Of a stretch of 64,000 nucleotides of DNA, positions 25,722-34,844 are shown piece by piece. Position numbers and translations under genes: made by a program. Numbering within the stretch: the first letter of the stretch is position 1; each line of letters starts with the position of its first letter. Source of the stretch: Ruminococcus sp. (lineage in GTDB: Bacteria; Bacillota; Clostridia; Oscillospirales; Ruminococcaceae); assembly GCA_020861185.1 (NCBI GenBank), contig JAJBSV010000008.1:1-64000 (forward strand). The letters run 5' to 3'. The notes under the pieces are model-generated. The model ran no database searches. It was not told where the DNA came from and was given only the letters and a program-made list of their open reading frames with translations.

Positions 25722-26561
25722 AAGTAGCATTAAGACTGGAGTTTCGCAGGCTTTTTTTCTTCAAAAGAACTGTATGTCGCCCTTGCCATAGGTCTTGCAC
25801 TGGTCGTCTGGCTGTTTGTGCATGAGATTTTGGAATCGGTGCGCTTTGCGCAGGAATTCGCCCTCTACGGCGACAATATTTCCGGCTATCTCCATTACCC
25901 GAAAACGGTTTTCAACTCCTCGATTGAGCTCGAATATGATGCCCTCCCGCCGATACTTCTTTATCTTCTCTTCCCGATAATAGCGGCGTTTCCTTATGCG
26001 TCGACCTATTGCAAGGATAAGAAAAGCGGCTATCTCAAGAATCTTCTCGTGAGAATCGACCGCAGGGACTGCTTCATGGCAAAGTACATAGCGTCATTCT
26101 TAAGTGGATTCTTCGTGAGTGGAGTGATTTTACTGGCAAGCTTAGGACTTACCATGCTTGCCTTCCCGATGCTCATTCCCGAAGCAGTCACGCAGAACTA
26201 TTATGTCCAGTCCGGCAATATGTGGGGAGAGCTTTTCTACACAATGCCGATGCTATACACGCTTCTGTACATCCTGATTGACATGCTCTGGTGCGGCTGT
26301 ATGGCGAGCTTCGCAATGCTGATAAGCATGTTCACCCGTTCGGCATTCTTAGCCGTTACCGGAAGCTTCATAGTTTTCGAAGTCCTGGATTATGTCCTCT
26401 CGCTCTTCTCGCTATCGCAGTTCAGCCCGATTACTTTTTTAAGACCGATTCAGACCTGCGATGGCATAAATTTATGGATTATCCTGACCGAATTTATAGT
26501 ATTTATGGCGGCAAGCTTCATCGGATTTTACTTTTTGGAGCGCAAGAAAGATGTATTTTAA
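25718..26561 (+). pseudogene. ABC-2-like permease, frameshifted in a T-run
   Basis: The frame from ATG 25718 encodes MKVALRLEFRRLFF and then runs out of frame after seven Ts at 25752-25758. Removing one T restores RRLFSSKELYVALAIGLALVV and a continuous 280-residue protein ending at 26561 with about six membrane segments. The region is 844 nt, one more than a multiple of three. It would be a membrane subunit of the transporter whose second permease (26551) and ATPase (27339) follow. The lesion may be a true mutation, phase variation at the homopolymer, or a sequencing error. The 11-nt overlap with the next gene is intact. Confidence 0.75.
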
Positions 26562-27336
26562 ATATGACCTGAAAGTCGGCTTCCTGCGGGATTTGCCGAA
26601 GTTTCTTATCCTCGCCTTCATAGTCTTAATCGCAAATATTTCGCTATTCAGATATGCCGAGCTGTTTTCTCTTAATCTGGAAAGTCTCGATTATATCCTA
26701 TATCTCACAAAGTCAATAGCACCATTTCCGCAAAGCGGCGAGGAGTTCAGGTTCCCTGTAGTTTGGTATCTTATACAGCTATATCTCATGTGGATAGTTG
26801 GCAGATATCCGTTTTCCTCAGTCTATGACAACCACGGCGCAAGTGTCCTGATATACGGCGGCTCGAGGTCAAGATGGTATCTCTCAAAGGTAGTGTGGAT
26901 TGCCATAACGGTGCTTGAATATTATCTCACAATGATTATAACCTCGCTTGCTTTCTGTTTGGTAACAGGCGTCCCAATCTCGTGGGAGATTAATCTTCTT
27001 GAACTTACAGAAGAGTTTTCGAGCGTGGCGCTATTTCTCCCGATAGTAACATCATTCGTAACGGGAGTATTTCAGCTATTCCTGATGACGCTGACCACGC
27101 CAATAATCAGCTTCTTCTTGGTAGCCGCCATCTCCGCCGCCTCAACCTATGTAACAAGCCCGTTGCTCTTCACAAACTGCTCCCAGTTCTTAAAGCTTTT
27201 GGCGTTTTCGGAGAACGGAATCGGAACCGGCGAAGGCTATTTAACCCTACTGATAGTATTCATACTATGCCTTGAGGCGGGGCTCATAATTTTCAACCGG
27301 CGGGACATTCTTAAAAGTCAGAGAGACGAGGAATAA
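26551..27336 (+). CDS. ABC transporter permease, second subunit
   Basis: 261 residues, about six hydrophobic segments (for example FLILAFIVLIANISLF and a C-terminal LLIVFILCLEAGLIIF), ending in a charged tail. No sequence motif gives the substrate. The start overlaps the previous permease by 11 nt, and the ATPase starts 2 nt after its stop. Paired permeases with a small ATPase and a lipoprotein resemble the lantibiotic- or peptide-immunity type of transporter (inference from layout). Confidence 0.7.
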   Translation: MYFKYDLKVGFLRDLPKFLILAFIVLIANISLFRYAELFSLNLESLDYILYLTKSIAPFPQSGEEFRFPVVWYLIQLYLMWIVGRYPFSSVYDNHGASVLIYGGSRSRWYLSKVVWIAITVLEYYLTMIITSLAFCLVTGVPISWEINLLELTEEFSSVALFLPIVTSFVTGVFQLFLMTLTTPIISFFLVAAISAASTYVTSPLLFTNCSQFLKLLAFSENGIGTGEGYLTLLIVFILCLEAGLIIFNRRDILKSQRDEE

Positions 27337-27338
27337 CT

Positions 27339-27968
27339 ATGATTTTGGAACTACAAAACGTAACGAAAACAATAAAAGGCGTGACGGTCTTAGATAACAT
27401 CAGCCTCACTATGCAGGGCGGCAGGGTTTACGGCTTTCAGGGCAAGAACGGAAGCGGGAAAACGATGCTAATGCGCCTTGTCTGCGGGCTCATCAAGCCC
27501 ACGAGCGGGCAAGTCGTCATCAATGGCGAGATTTTGGGCAGAGATATCTCGTTCCCAAGAAGCGTCGGAGTGTTGATTGAGAATCCGTCTTTTCTTCCAG
27601 AATACACGGCTCTCAGGAATCTCCGGCTCTTAAGCGATTTGCGAGACCACCTTTCCGACGACGAGCTCAAAGCCGCTCTTTCCGACGCCGGTCTCGACCC
27701 GGAAGACAAGCGGAAATACCGTAGTTTTTCACTCGGCATGAAGCAAAAGCTCGGCATAGCCGCCGCAGTCATGGGAAACCCTAAGCTCGTCATCCTCGAC
27801 GAGCCCATCAACGCCGTTGACGACGCCGGAGTCGAGAATATCCGCAAAATTCTCATGAGGCTCAAAGAGCACGGCTCCCTCATCATTGTCGCCTGCCACG
27901 ACAGGGAAGAGCTTGAGCTCATCTCCGATGAAATCCTCAAAATCGACGCAGGGAGGATTGTCCCATGA
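27339..27968 (+). CDS. ABC transporter ATP-binding protein
   Basis: 209 residues, short but complete. Walker A FQGKNGSGKTMLMR, a Q-loop region with ENPSFLPEY, signature FSLGMKQKLGIA, Walker B LVILDEPINAVDD and H-loop VACHDREE. The signature and short length fit ATPases of ABC-2 exporters. It energises the permeases at 25718 and 26551. The 3' end overlaps the next gene by 4 nt. Confidence 0.88.
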   Translation: MILELQNVTKTIKGVTVLDNISLTMQGGRVYGFQGKNGSGKTMLMRLVCGLIKPTSGQVVINGEILGRDISFPRSVGVLIENPSFLPEYTALRNLRLLSDLRDHLSDDELKAALSDAGLDPEDKRKYRSFSLGMKQKLGIAAAVMGNPKLVILDEPINAVDDAGVENIRKILMRLKEHGSLIIVACHDREELELISDEILKIDAGRIVP

Positions 27969-28483
27969 AGCGAATCATAGCCATTATCGCTGTGCTTGCG
28001 ATAGCTTTCACCGCAAGAGTTATATATGTCAACGCTGTCGAATATCGTTTCACCGAAAAATCAGTCTTTGAGACTGGTGAGACCTTCACTCTTTACGACT
28101 TGGAGCTCACCTGCACCTACGACGGCATCTACTCTTCGGAGGAGCTCGCCAAAATCTACGGCGAAGAAGTCCGGGACTATTCCAACGAATCCGACCTGAT
28201 TCTGACCCTCGAAATCACCAATCCTACAGACGAGCCTCAGACCCTCAATCTCACCTCCTTCTGTATGCAATACGCTTATATTCCCGGCGGAGGCATCAAC
28301 CCCTATCTCTTCGCCTACCTGAACCCCGGCATCGGCTCGAAATGTACCGTAGAATCGGGTGAAACCCTCACCGTCCTCCTCCCATACCTTTATGACTGGG
28401 ATACCCTTGGCACCGAGAAGCCCTACGACCTCGTCCTGTCCCTCTATCCCGAGAATGTGAGGGTGAGGGTAGTAGAGAAGTAA
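27965..28483 (+). CDS. Membrane-anchored extracytoplasmic protein of the ABC operon
   Basis: 172 residues. An uncleaved N-terminal anchor (KRIIAIIAVLAIAFTARVIYV) then a beta-rich domain with DLILTLEITNPTDEP and a C-terminal DLVLSLYPENVRVRV. It resembles the lipoprotein at 25095 in overall make-up (conserved ITNPT-type strand), so both may be sensors or immunity factors of the transporter. No family is certain. The start overlaps the ATPase gene (ATGA), so it is translationally coupled. Confidence 0.65.
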   Translation: MKRIIAIIAVLAIAFTARVIYVNAVEYRFTEKSVFETGETFTLYDLELTCTYDGIYSSEELAKIYGEEVRDYSNESDLILTLEITNPTDEPQTLNLTSFCMQYAYIPGGGINPYLFAYLNPGIGSKCTVESGETLTVLLPYLYDWDTLGTEKPYDLVLSLYPENVRVRVVEK

Positions 28484-28569
28484 TCAGTATCAATAAAATC
28501 TCTCTCGTTCAGTATTATTTCCTCAATCCCGGCAAAAATAATGGAAGTATTGCTTGAGGAGATGGTTTT

Positions 28570-29043
28570 ATGCGGGGAAGAAGTGCGGCGGTTTCAGTGG
28601 TCAAGAGAGTGGTGATATTTGTTGCCGGTGGGCTTACTTATGGACTCTTGGAAATTATCTGGCGGGGATATTCGCATATTTCGATGTTTGTGGTCGGTGG
28701 GGTGTGTATGGTGATTATCGGGAGCATGGACGAGGGCGGGGAAGCGCCTTGTCTTTTGTGGCAGGCTTGCCTCTCGAGCTTGACGATTACGGTGATGGAG
28801 TTCACTTCCGGAGTGATAGTGAATCTTGTAATGGGGCTTGATGTCTGGGACTACTCGTCACTGCCGTTTAACATAATGGGGCAGATATGTCTGCCGTATT
28901 CGGCGCTGTGGCTCATGCTCTCGATTCCGACTATATATTATGAAGATATCTTAAGGCATTTTCTTTTTGGAGAGAGCATCCCGCATCAGAGATGGCTTCC
29001 CGATATGCTGATATCTGAAAATTCGCCGAAAAAGGCGAAATAA
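28570..29043 (+). CDS. PF06541 membrane protein
   Basis: 157 residues, about four membrane segments. Conserved family motifs: GLLEIIWRGYSHISMFVVGG, ITVMEFTSGVIVN, VWDYSSLPFNIMGQICL and DILRHFLFG. The family is annotated as putative ABC transporter permease (CmpB-like), but its function is not demonstrated. ATG 28570 follows GAGGAGATGG. It begins 86 bp after the ABC operon and may be a separate unit, since I see no strong promoter or terminator between them. Confidence 0.75.
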   Translation: MRGRSAAVSVVKRVVIFVAGGLTYGLLEIIWRGYSHISMFVVGGVCMVIIGSMDEGGEAPCLLWQACLSSLTITVMEFTSGVIVNLVMGLDVWDYSSLPFNIMGQICLPYSALWLMLSIPTIYYEDILRHFLFGESIPHQRWLPDMLISENSPKKAK

Positions 29044-29055
29044 CGGGCAAAATCA

Positions 29056-29084
29056 TTGACTTTTCAGTCTCGTTGTGCTATTCT
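29056..29084 (+). promoter_or_regulatory. Promoter of the M29 aminopeptidase
   Basis: TTGACT (29056-29061), a 17-bp spacer and TATTCT (29079-29084), with an extended -10 TGC. Confidence 0.7.
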
Positions 29085-29130
29085 TTTTATTTGAGCGGAT
29101 ATGTTCCGCAATGTATAACGCCGAAAGGAA

Positions 29131-30378
29131 ATGGTACTTACGAAAAAATCAACTATAAAAAAGTACGCCAAGCTCATAGTAAGAGTTGGCGCAAATGTCC
29201 AGAAGGGTCAGACCGTTCAGGTCTATGCCGATGTAGATCAGGCTGAGTTTGCGGCTCTCGTTGTCGACGAGGCTTACAAGGCAGGAGCTAAGAAGGTCAA
29301 TGTCGAGTGGGGCTGTGACTCCATTATGAAGCTCAATTACAGACATGCTTCTGTCAAGACTCTTTCAACTATTCTTCCTTGGCAGGAGAAGAAGATGAAG
29401 TGGCAGAGCGAGGAGCTTCCCGCAAGAATCATGATTGAGTCGAGCGACCCCGACGGTCTCAAAGGCATCAACATGGAAAAGATGCAGAAGGCTTCCCGTG
29501 CAAGATACAAGGTTTCAAAGCCTTATTCCGAGAAGATGGAGAACCGCCATCAGTGGACTATCGCCGCAGTTCCGGGCGAGGCTTGGGCAAAGAAGGTATT
29601 CCCGGGGCTCCGCAAGAATCAGGCTGTCGAAAAGCTCTGGCAGGCAATTCTTGAGACAGTTTATGTCACCGATGACAACGACCCGATTGAAGTATGGAAT
29701 CAGGTCAACGAGGACTTCAAGACCAAGTGTGCTAAGCTCAACGCTTATCACTTCGAGAGGCTTGAATATAAGTCCTCAAATGGCACCGACTTCAAGGTCT
29801 GGCTGATGCCTAAGGGCAGATGGTGCGGCGGCGGAGAGACCGACCTTAACGGCAGATACTTCAACCCGAACATGCCCACTATCGAGGTATTCACCACCCC
29901 TGAAAAGGGCAAGGCAGAGGGAAAAGTTGTCTCCACAAAGCCTCTTTCCTATCAGGGTCAGCTTATCGAGAACTTCTGGTTTGAATTTAAGGACGGCAAG
30001 GTTGTAGACTACGGCGCAGAGAAGGGCAAGGAGCTCCTTGAGAAGATGGTCACCATGGACGAAGGCGCTTCCATGATTGGTGAAGTAGCACTCGTTCCCT
30101 GCGAGTCTCCCATCAACAAGCAGAACATCCTCTACTATAACACCCTCTTTGATGAGAACGCAAGCTGTCACATCGCTCTCGGCAGAGGCTTCAACGACTG
30201 TGTCGAAGGCTTCGAGGATCTTAAGAAGGAAGACTTCGACGCTATGGGCGTAAACGACTCGATGATTCACGTTGACTTCATGGTCGGCGCACCAGATATG
30301 TCGATTGTCGGCTACACTCACGACGGTCAGGCTGTCCAAATTTTTGAAAACGGCAACTTCACCGCAGAATTCAACTGA
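29131..30378 (+). CDS. M29 family aminopeptidase (thermophilic-type metallopeptidase)
   Basis: 415 residues, normal for the family. N-terminal KYAKLIVRVGANVQKGQTVQV, SSNGTDFKVWLMPKGRWCGG, NMPTIEVFTTP, and the C-terminal IGEVALVPCESPI and IALGRGF, then IHVDFMVG, place the metal ligands of M29. It releases N-terminal residues from peptides in the cytoplasm. An in-frame TAA at 29116 forces the start to ATG 29131, although AAAGG is unusually close to it (2-3 nt). Monocistronic. Confidence 0.88.
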   Translation: MVLTKKSTIKKYAKLIVRVGANVQKGQTVQVYADVDQAEFAALVVDEAYKAGAKKVNVEWGCDSIMKLNYRHASVKTLSTILPWQEKKMKWQSEELPARIMIESSDPDGLKGINMEKMQKASRARYKVSKPYSEKMENRHQWTIAAVPGEAWAKKVFPGLRKNQAVEKLWQAILETVYVTDDNDPIEVWNQVNEDFKTKCAKLNAYHFERLEYKSSNGTDFKVWLMPKGRWCGGGETDLNGRYFNPNMPTIEVFTTPEKGKAEGKVVSTKPLSYQGQLIENFWFEFKDGKVVDYGAEKGKELLEKMVTMDEGASMIGEVALVPCESPINKQNILYYNTLFDENASCHIALGRGFNDCVEGFEDLKKEDFDAMGVNDSMIHVDFMVGAPDMSIVGYTHDGQAVQIFENGNFTAEFN

Positions 30379-30394
30379 TTTGCTTCGTAATTCA

Positions 30395-30429
30395 AAAGCC
30401 CGCAGATTCAAAACCTGCGGGCTTTATTA
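30395..30429. terminator. Bidirectional terminator between aminopeptidase and phosphoglucomutase
   Basis: A perfect 11-bp stem (30395-30405 with 30415-30425) separates convergent genes and is flanked by T/A-rich DNA. Confidence 0.85.
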
Positions 30430-30446
30430 TTATGTCTGAAATTCAA

Positions 30447-32186
30447 TCAGAACCCCAGCGACGCCTTAAACTCTTTGGCAATCTTCTGCCCGAGCTCAAC
30501 CGCATCTTCTCTTACAGCCGCAATAGTGGTGTAGTAAGCCTTAATCTTCGGCTCGGTGCCGGAGGGACGGATGATGACGGTTGCCTTGTTTTCGAGGGTG
30601 AACTTGAGGACGTCCGACTTCGGGAGGTCGATGCCCTTTGATTCGCCTGTAACAAGGTCTGTGTCGGTCTTCTTCAGGTAATCGGCGAGTGCAACAACCT
30701 TGAAGCCTGCGATTTCCTTCGGAGGATTCTCGTGGAGGTCACCCATAATCTTCGCCATCTCAGCCATGCCGGCGGCGCCTTCGCAAACGAAGCTCTCGAC
30801 AGTGTGGACATAGTTGCCGTACTTCTTGTACATAGCCTCTCTTGCATCGAGGAGGGAAACGCCGATTGAACGGTAGTAAGCCGCCATCTCGCAAATCATC
30901 ATCGAGCCGACGACAGCGTCCTTGTCTCTGACATAAGAGCCTGCGAGATAGCCATAGCTCTCCTCAAAGCCGAATATGTATCTGTCGGCTTCGCCAGCAG
31001 CCTCAAGGTAGCCGATCTGCTCGCCGATGAACTTGAATCCAGTGAGGACGTTTCTCATCTCAACACCGTAATCTGCGGCAATAGCGTCCGCAATGGCGGT
31101 GGAAACGATGGATTTTACGGCAACCGGCTTCTCGGGCATGGTGCCGAGCTTGATTCTCTCTTTGCAGATGTATTCAAGAAGCATAGCTCCGACTTCGTTG
31201 CCACTGAACAGGACGTAGTTTCCGTCCTTGTCGGGAACGGCAATTCCGACTCTGTCGCAGTCGGGGTCGGTGGCAAGAAGCAAATCGGGCTTTACAGTCT
31301 TGCAGAGTTCCAAGCCAAGGTGCAAAGCTTCCTTGATTTCGGGGTTCGGGAACGGGCAGGTGGGGAAGTGACCGTCCGGGTTCTCCTGCTCGGGAACGAC
31401 GGTAACGTCGTTGACGCCGATTCTCTTTAAGATAGCTCTTACGGGCTTGTTACCGGTTCCGTTAAGAGGAGTGTAAACAACCTTCAAGCCGCTTGCGGCG
31501 CAAACCTCCGGGTGAATCTGCTGTTTCTGAACCTCATCGAGGTAAGCGGTGATAACATCCTGAGAGATGTATTCAATCACGCCGTTAGCAAGACCCTCTT
31601 CGAATCCGACGAGCTTCGCTCCGCCGAACATCGGAGTAGCGTTAATCTTGCCTAAGACCGTGTCGGCCGCTTCAATCGTCATCTGGCAACCGTCCGAGCC
31701 GTAAGCTTTGTAGCCGTTGTACTTCGACGGATTGTGAGAAGCGGTGCAGACGATACCAGCCTTGCAGTGAAGTGTTCTTACAGCCCACGAAAGCATAGGA
31801 GTCGGCATAAGCTCGCTGTAGATATAAGCCTTGATTCCGTTTCCGGCAAGAACTCTTGCCGCCTCTTTTGAGAAGAGGTCCGACTTGATTCTTGAATCGT
31901 AAGCGATAGCAACTGCGTTGTCCTGTCCGGGATAAGCTTCGTTGACATAGTCCGCAAGTCCCTGAGTAGCTCTTCTGATGGTGTAAATGTTGAGCCTGTA
32001 GGTTCCCGCACCGATGACGCCACGAAGTCCTCCCGTGCCGAATTCGAGGTCGCGATAGAAGCGGTCTTTAATCGCCTCGTCGTCGCCTTCAACCGACTTG
32101 AGCTCTTCAATAAGGTCAGGGTCCTCGGTTGCATTCTCGAGCCAGAGCTTGTAGAGCTCAGCCTCGCTGAGTCTTGTTTCGTTCAT
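30447..32186 (-). CDS. pgcA: Phosphoglucomutase/phosphomannomutase
   Basis: 579 residues, the length of Firmicutes alpha-phosphoglucomutase. The phosphoserine loop is TASHNPSKYNGYKAYG, the magnesium loop ATDPDCDRVGIA, sugar-binding GFEESYGYLAG, and the phosphate-binding IIRPSGTEPKIKAYYT. It interconverts glucose-1-phosphate and glucose-6-phosphate for glycogen and envelope glycan synthesis. ATG 32186 follows AAAGGGG. It lies 36 bp after telA on the same strand, so it may be read from the xpaC-telA promoter. Confidence 0.92.
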   Translation of the reverse strand: MNETRLSEAELYKLWLENATEDPDLIEELKSVEGDDEAIKDRFYRDLEFGTGGLRGVIGAGTYRLNIYTIRRATQGLADYVNEAYPGQDNAVAIAYDSRIKSDLFSKEAARVLAGNGIKAYIYSELMPTPMLSWAVRTLHCKAGIVCTASHNPSKYNGYKAYGSDGCQMTIEAADTVLGKINATPMFGGAKLVGFEEGLANGVIEYISQDVITAYLDEVQKQQIHPEVCAASGLKVVYTPLNGTGNKPVRAILKRIGVNDVTVVPEQENPDGHFPTCPFPNPEIKEALHLGLELCKTVKPDLLLATDPDCDRVGIAVPDKDGNYVLFSGNEVGAMLLEYICKERIKLGTMPEKPVAVKSIVSTAIADAIAADYGVEMRNVLTGFKFIGEQIGYLEAAGEADRYIFGFEESYGYLAGSYVRDKDAVVGSMMICEMAAYYRSIGVSLLDAREAMYKKYGNYVHTVESFVCEGAAGMAEMAKIMGDLHENPPKEIAGFKVVALADYLKKTDTDLVTGESKGIDLPKSDVLKFTLENKATVIIRPSGTEPKIKAYYTTIAAVREDAVELGQKIAKEFKASLGF

Positions 32187-32222
32187 AATAATTAGCCCCT
32201 TTCAATATATTTGGATGCAGTA

Positions 32223-33383
32223 TTAAGCTTCGTCGCTGTTGCGAATCTGGAGAAGCTTCTGCTTAAGGTCGTCTTCCATCTTGACCATTTCAGCCTCTGC
32301 AGCAAGTCTTGCAGTCCTGCCCTCAGACTGAATCTTCATAACGTCGTCAAGAGTCTGGATAAGCTGTTCGTTGGTCTGCTTCAGGGTTTCGATGTCGACG
32401 ATTCCACGCTCAGCTTCCTGAGCAGTCTCAACGGAAGCGGTGTGGAGCTTCTCGGCATTTTGCTTGAGAAGAGCGTTGGTGATGTCGGTAACCTGTCTCT
32501 GAGCCTGAGCCGCTTCGGTGGAGTGCTCGATTCCGAGCGCCAGAACCATCTGGTTCTTCCAAAGAGGAATGGTGCTCGTAAGAGTCGTCTGAATCTTCTC
32601 GACCATGACGTTGTCGTTATTCTGAATCATACGAATCTGCGGAGCGGTCTGGATGGAGATAGCTCTTGTGAGTTCAAGGTCGTGAATCTTCTTTTCGAAT
32701 CTGTCGCACTTGTCACTGAGATCCTTTGCCGCTTGTGCATCTTCCGCGAGTCCCGATGCCTTTGCCTTTTCCTGAAGCTCAACGAGCTTGCCGTTTCTGG
32801 TTTCTTCAAGCTTTTGCTTGCCTGCCATGACATACATGGTCAGCTCCTTGAAGTAGGCAAGATTCTGGTCATACATCTTGTCAAGAACAGCGGAATCCTT
32901 GAGAAGTCTCACCTGATGCTCCTGCAACGCGTCGCCAATCTTCTCGACGTTGACCTCGGCTTTTGCATACTTGGTCTTCATAGCTTCGAGCTTGTTCGAC
33001 TGCTTGCGGAAGAAGCCGAGGAATCCCTTTTCCTCTTCCTCGTTGATGCCCTTGAGCTCGTTTACCATGCTTGAAATCAGGTCTCCGACTTCACCCAAAT
33101 CCTGAGTTCTGACGTTAGCCAGAGCGGCATCCGAAAAGTCTGCCATCTTCTTCTGCGTGCTTGCGCCATACTGCAAAATCTGAGCGGTGTTCTCAACGTC
33201 AATCTTGGCGGCAAAGTCCGTAACCATCTTCTGCTCCTCGGGAGTGAGGGTTGTTGTCTCTGCAATCTGCGTGGGTTGCTGACTTCCTGCTTCGACAATT
33301 TCAGCCATGGTCTCGGTTTCAATGTCCGGCTCCAATGTCAGGTGAGGAACGTTAGTGAATTCTTGCTCATTTACATTGTCCAT
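32223..33383 (-). CDS. telA: TelA-like toxic anion resistance protein
   Basis: 386 residues. Long predicted helices and coiled-coil segments, with GIEHSTEAAQAQRQVTDITN and LAYFKELTMYVMAG as family motifs. TelA-family proteins are cytoplasmic or membrane-associated and are linked to tellurite and antimicrobial tolerance, but their biochemical role is unclear. The start ATG 33383 follows AGGAG. It is 51 bp downstream of xpaC, a very common pairing. Confidence 0.85.
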   Translation of the reverse strand: MDNVNEQEFTNVPHLTLEPDIETETMAEIVEAGSQQPTQIAETTTLTPEEQKMVTDFAAKIDVENTAQILQYGASTQKKMADFSDAALANVRTQDLGEVGDLISSMVNELKGINEEEEKGFLGFFRKQSNKLEAMKTKYAKAEVNVEKIGDALQEHQVRLLKDSAVLDKMYDQNLAYFKELTMYVMAGKQKLEETRNGKLVELQEKAKASGLAEDAQAAKDLSDKCDRFEKKIHDLELTRAISIQTAPQIRMIQNNDNVMVEKIQTTLTSTIPLWKNQMVLALGIEHSTEAAQAQRQVTDITNALLKQNAEKLHTASVETAQEAERGIVDIETLKQTNEQLIQTLDDVMKIQSEGRTARLAAEAEMVKMEDDLKQKLLQIRNSDEA

Positions 33384-33434
33384 AGTAATACTCCTGTTCT
33401 TGATAATGATTTTTATGCTAATGTTATTTTGCTC

Positions 33435-34634
33435 TTATTTGAAGTCATTTCCCTTGAGCCCTTCCTGTGCCAGAAGGGTGTTGAGGACGGAAATATCGCT
33501 CGAAACGTCCATAGCCGTGTCCGAGAACAGCTCATCCAGAAGTTTCTCAAACGCCTGATTGAGGGTGTCAAGAGTCTCTTCAATCTCACGCTTCGAGGCT
33601 TGGATATTTTCGCCCTGAACCGGCTGTTTGTCCATGTCGACATAAGCGTTAAGGAGCTTTACCGTCATCGGCAGATAGTAATCCATAAGCTTCTTCAAAT
33701 CCGGGACAACTTCGGGATTTGTCTCGGCACGCTCGAAAATTCTTTTTACTATAAGCTCCATCCGTGAGATTTTTCCGGAAATCTCTTCGCCGGGAATCGC
33801 ATCGTTGCAGGCTCTTATCTGGGCGATAAATTTGTTGCCTCTATCGAGAACCTCCTGAACCTTTGCGTCTTTTGCTTCTTTTTCGGATTGCCTTTCTTTC
33901 GCTAAGTCTTTGACTTTCTCTTCGGCTTGCTTTATGAGACTTTTCTGGTAATCTTCATACGTTGCATCGCTTGTGATAAGCACTGTCTGCTTATCGTCAA
34001 TGTGACCTTCGAGGAAAAGTCCGTCGTCAATCATCCTTTGAAGTTCTTTGCGGACTTTTTTCGCACTCATTCCGACATTTTTCGCAAGCTTTTCAATCGC
34101 ACAGTATGTCTTCGAGCCCAAAGTCTGCCGGTAGATCTTGAACCTGTTAGCAAAGCCCAACTGTCTGCCGCCGCTTATAGACAACGGTAGCCCGACAGCC
34201 ACGCCAATTATAGTAGGCAGGACAGTAAACAGTCCGAAATCAAGCCAGAACATCCATCCCACTAAATCTATCAGCATTGAAAGGCAAAAACCGCCGCCTG
34301 TAAGCACGATTCCGCCGATTAACTTCATAATTCCGCTTGATCTGATTTTGCTCGGATTGCCATAGAGTGCGGGCATATTCCTTGAAGAAGGAACCACCTT
34401 CGGAGTCGAATTCGTTCCGTTCTGATAACTGCCGGTATCCGAATCGTCATAGTAGGTGTTGGAGCTTCCGCCTGTCATTCTCTTAAGAGCATCACTGCCC
34501 ATATTTATAACATTTCCGACAAGATTGCGGACCGATTGATTCAGTTCGCTGTAATCCTGCGAATAGATGGCTTTATCTATCACATCACGGATGTCGTTGC
34601 CCAAATCATCCCAATTCGAATTATTGCTCGCCAA
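33435..34634 (-). CDS. xpaC: XpaC-like membrane protein
   Basis: 399 residues. An Asn/Ser/Gly-rich N-terminus, two or three hydrophobic segments (about 95-150), and a long helical C-terminal region beginning with the XpaC pattern SKTYCAIEKLAKNVG. XpaC-like proteins occur beside telA in Firmicutes and are proposed to act together, though the original name (chromogenic phosphate hydrolysis) does not define a reaction. The start is a TTG at 34634, since no ATG or GTG in frame has a better site. It is the first gene behind the promoter at 34674. Confidence 0.75.
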   Translation of the reverse strand: MASNNSNWDDLGNDIRDVIDKAIYSQDYSELNQSVRNLVGNVINMGSDALKRMTGGSSNTYYDDSDTGSYQNGTNSTPKVVPSSRNMPALYGNPSKIRSSGIMKLIGGIVLTGGGFCLSMLIDLVGWMFWLDFGLFTVLPTIIGVAVGLPLSISGGRQLGFANRFKIYRQTLGSKTYCAIEKLAKNVGMSAKKVRKELQRMIDDGLFLEGHIDDKQTVLITSDATYEDYQKSLIKQAEEKVKDLAKERQSEKEAKDAKVQEVLDRGNKFIAQIRACNDAIPGEEISGKISRMELIVKRIFERAETNPEVVPDLKKLMDYYLPMTVKLLNAYVDMDKQPVQGENIQASKREIEETLDTLNQAFEKLLDELFSDTAMDVSSDISVLNTLLAQEGLKGNDFK

Positions 34635-34673
34635 AAAATCATCTCATTTCTTTTGAACATTCTCATTCATCTA

Positions 34674-34702
34674 ATTATACAGCTTTTTTTATCACTTTAC
34701 AA
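34674..34702 (-). promoter_or_regulatory. Promoter of xpaC-telA
   Basis: On the reverse strand, TTGTAA (34702-34697), a 17-bp spacer and a perfect TATAAT (34679-34674). Confidence 0.75.
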
Positions 34703-34776
34703 GTGCCAATGAACGGTTTAAAGCAATTTTCGTGCGAATTTTTCGTGAATTTTTTGAAGAATGCGTTCTGTAGCCC

Positions 34777-34805
34777 TTGAATTACCGTCTCAAATAATGT
34801 AAAAT
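34777..34805 (+). promoter_or_regulatory. Promoter of comM-ispDF
   Basis: TTGAAT (34777-34782), a 17-bp spacer and TAAAAT (34800-34805). Confidence 0.7.
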
Positions 34806-34844
34806 AATAAAAGAAGCAAAAATCGGCAGGGAAGGGATGACGTT

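Noticed and set aside
26291-26572. Separate gene overlapping the first permease
   Set aside because: Out-of-frame shadow of the permease; the permease frame has continuous membrane segments.
32211-33074. Long + strand frame opposite telA
   Set aside because: Leu/Ser-rich shadow of a well-supported reverse-strand gene.
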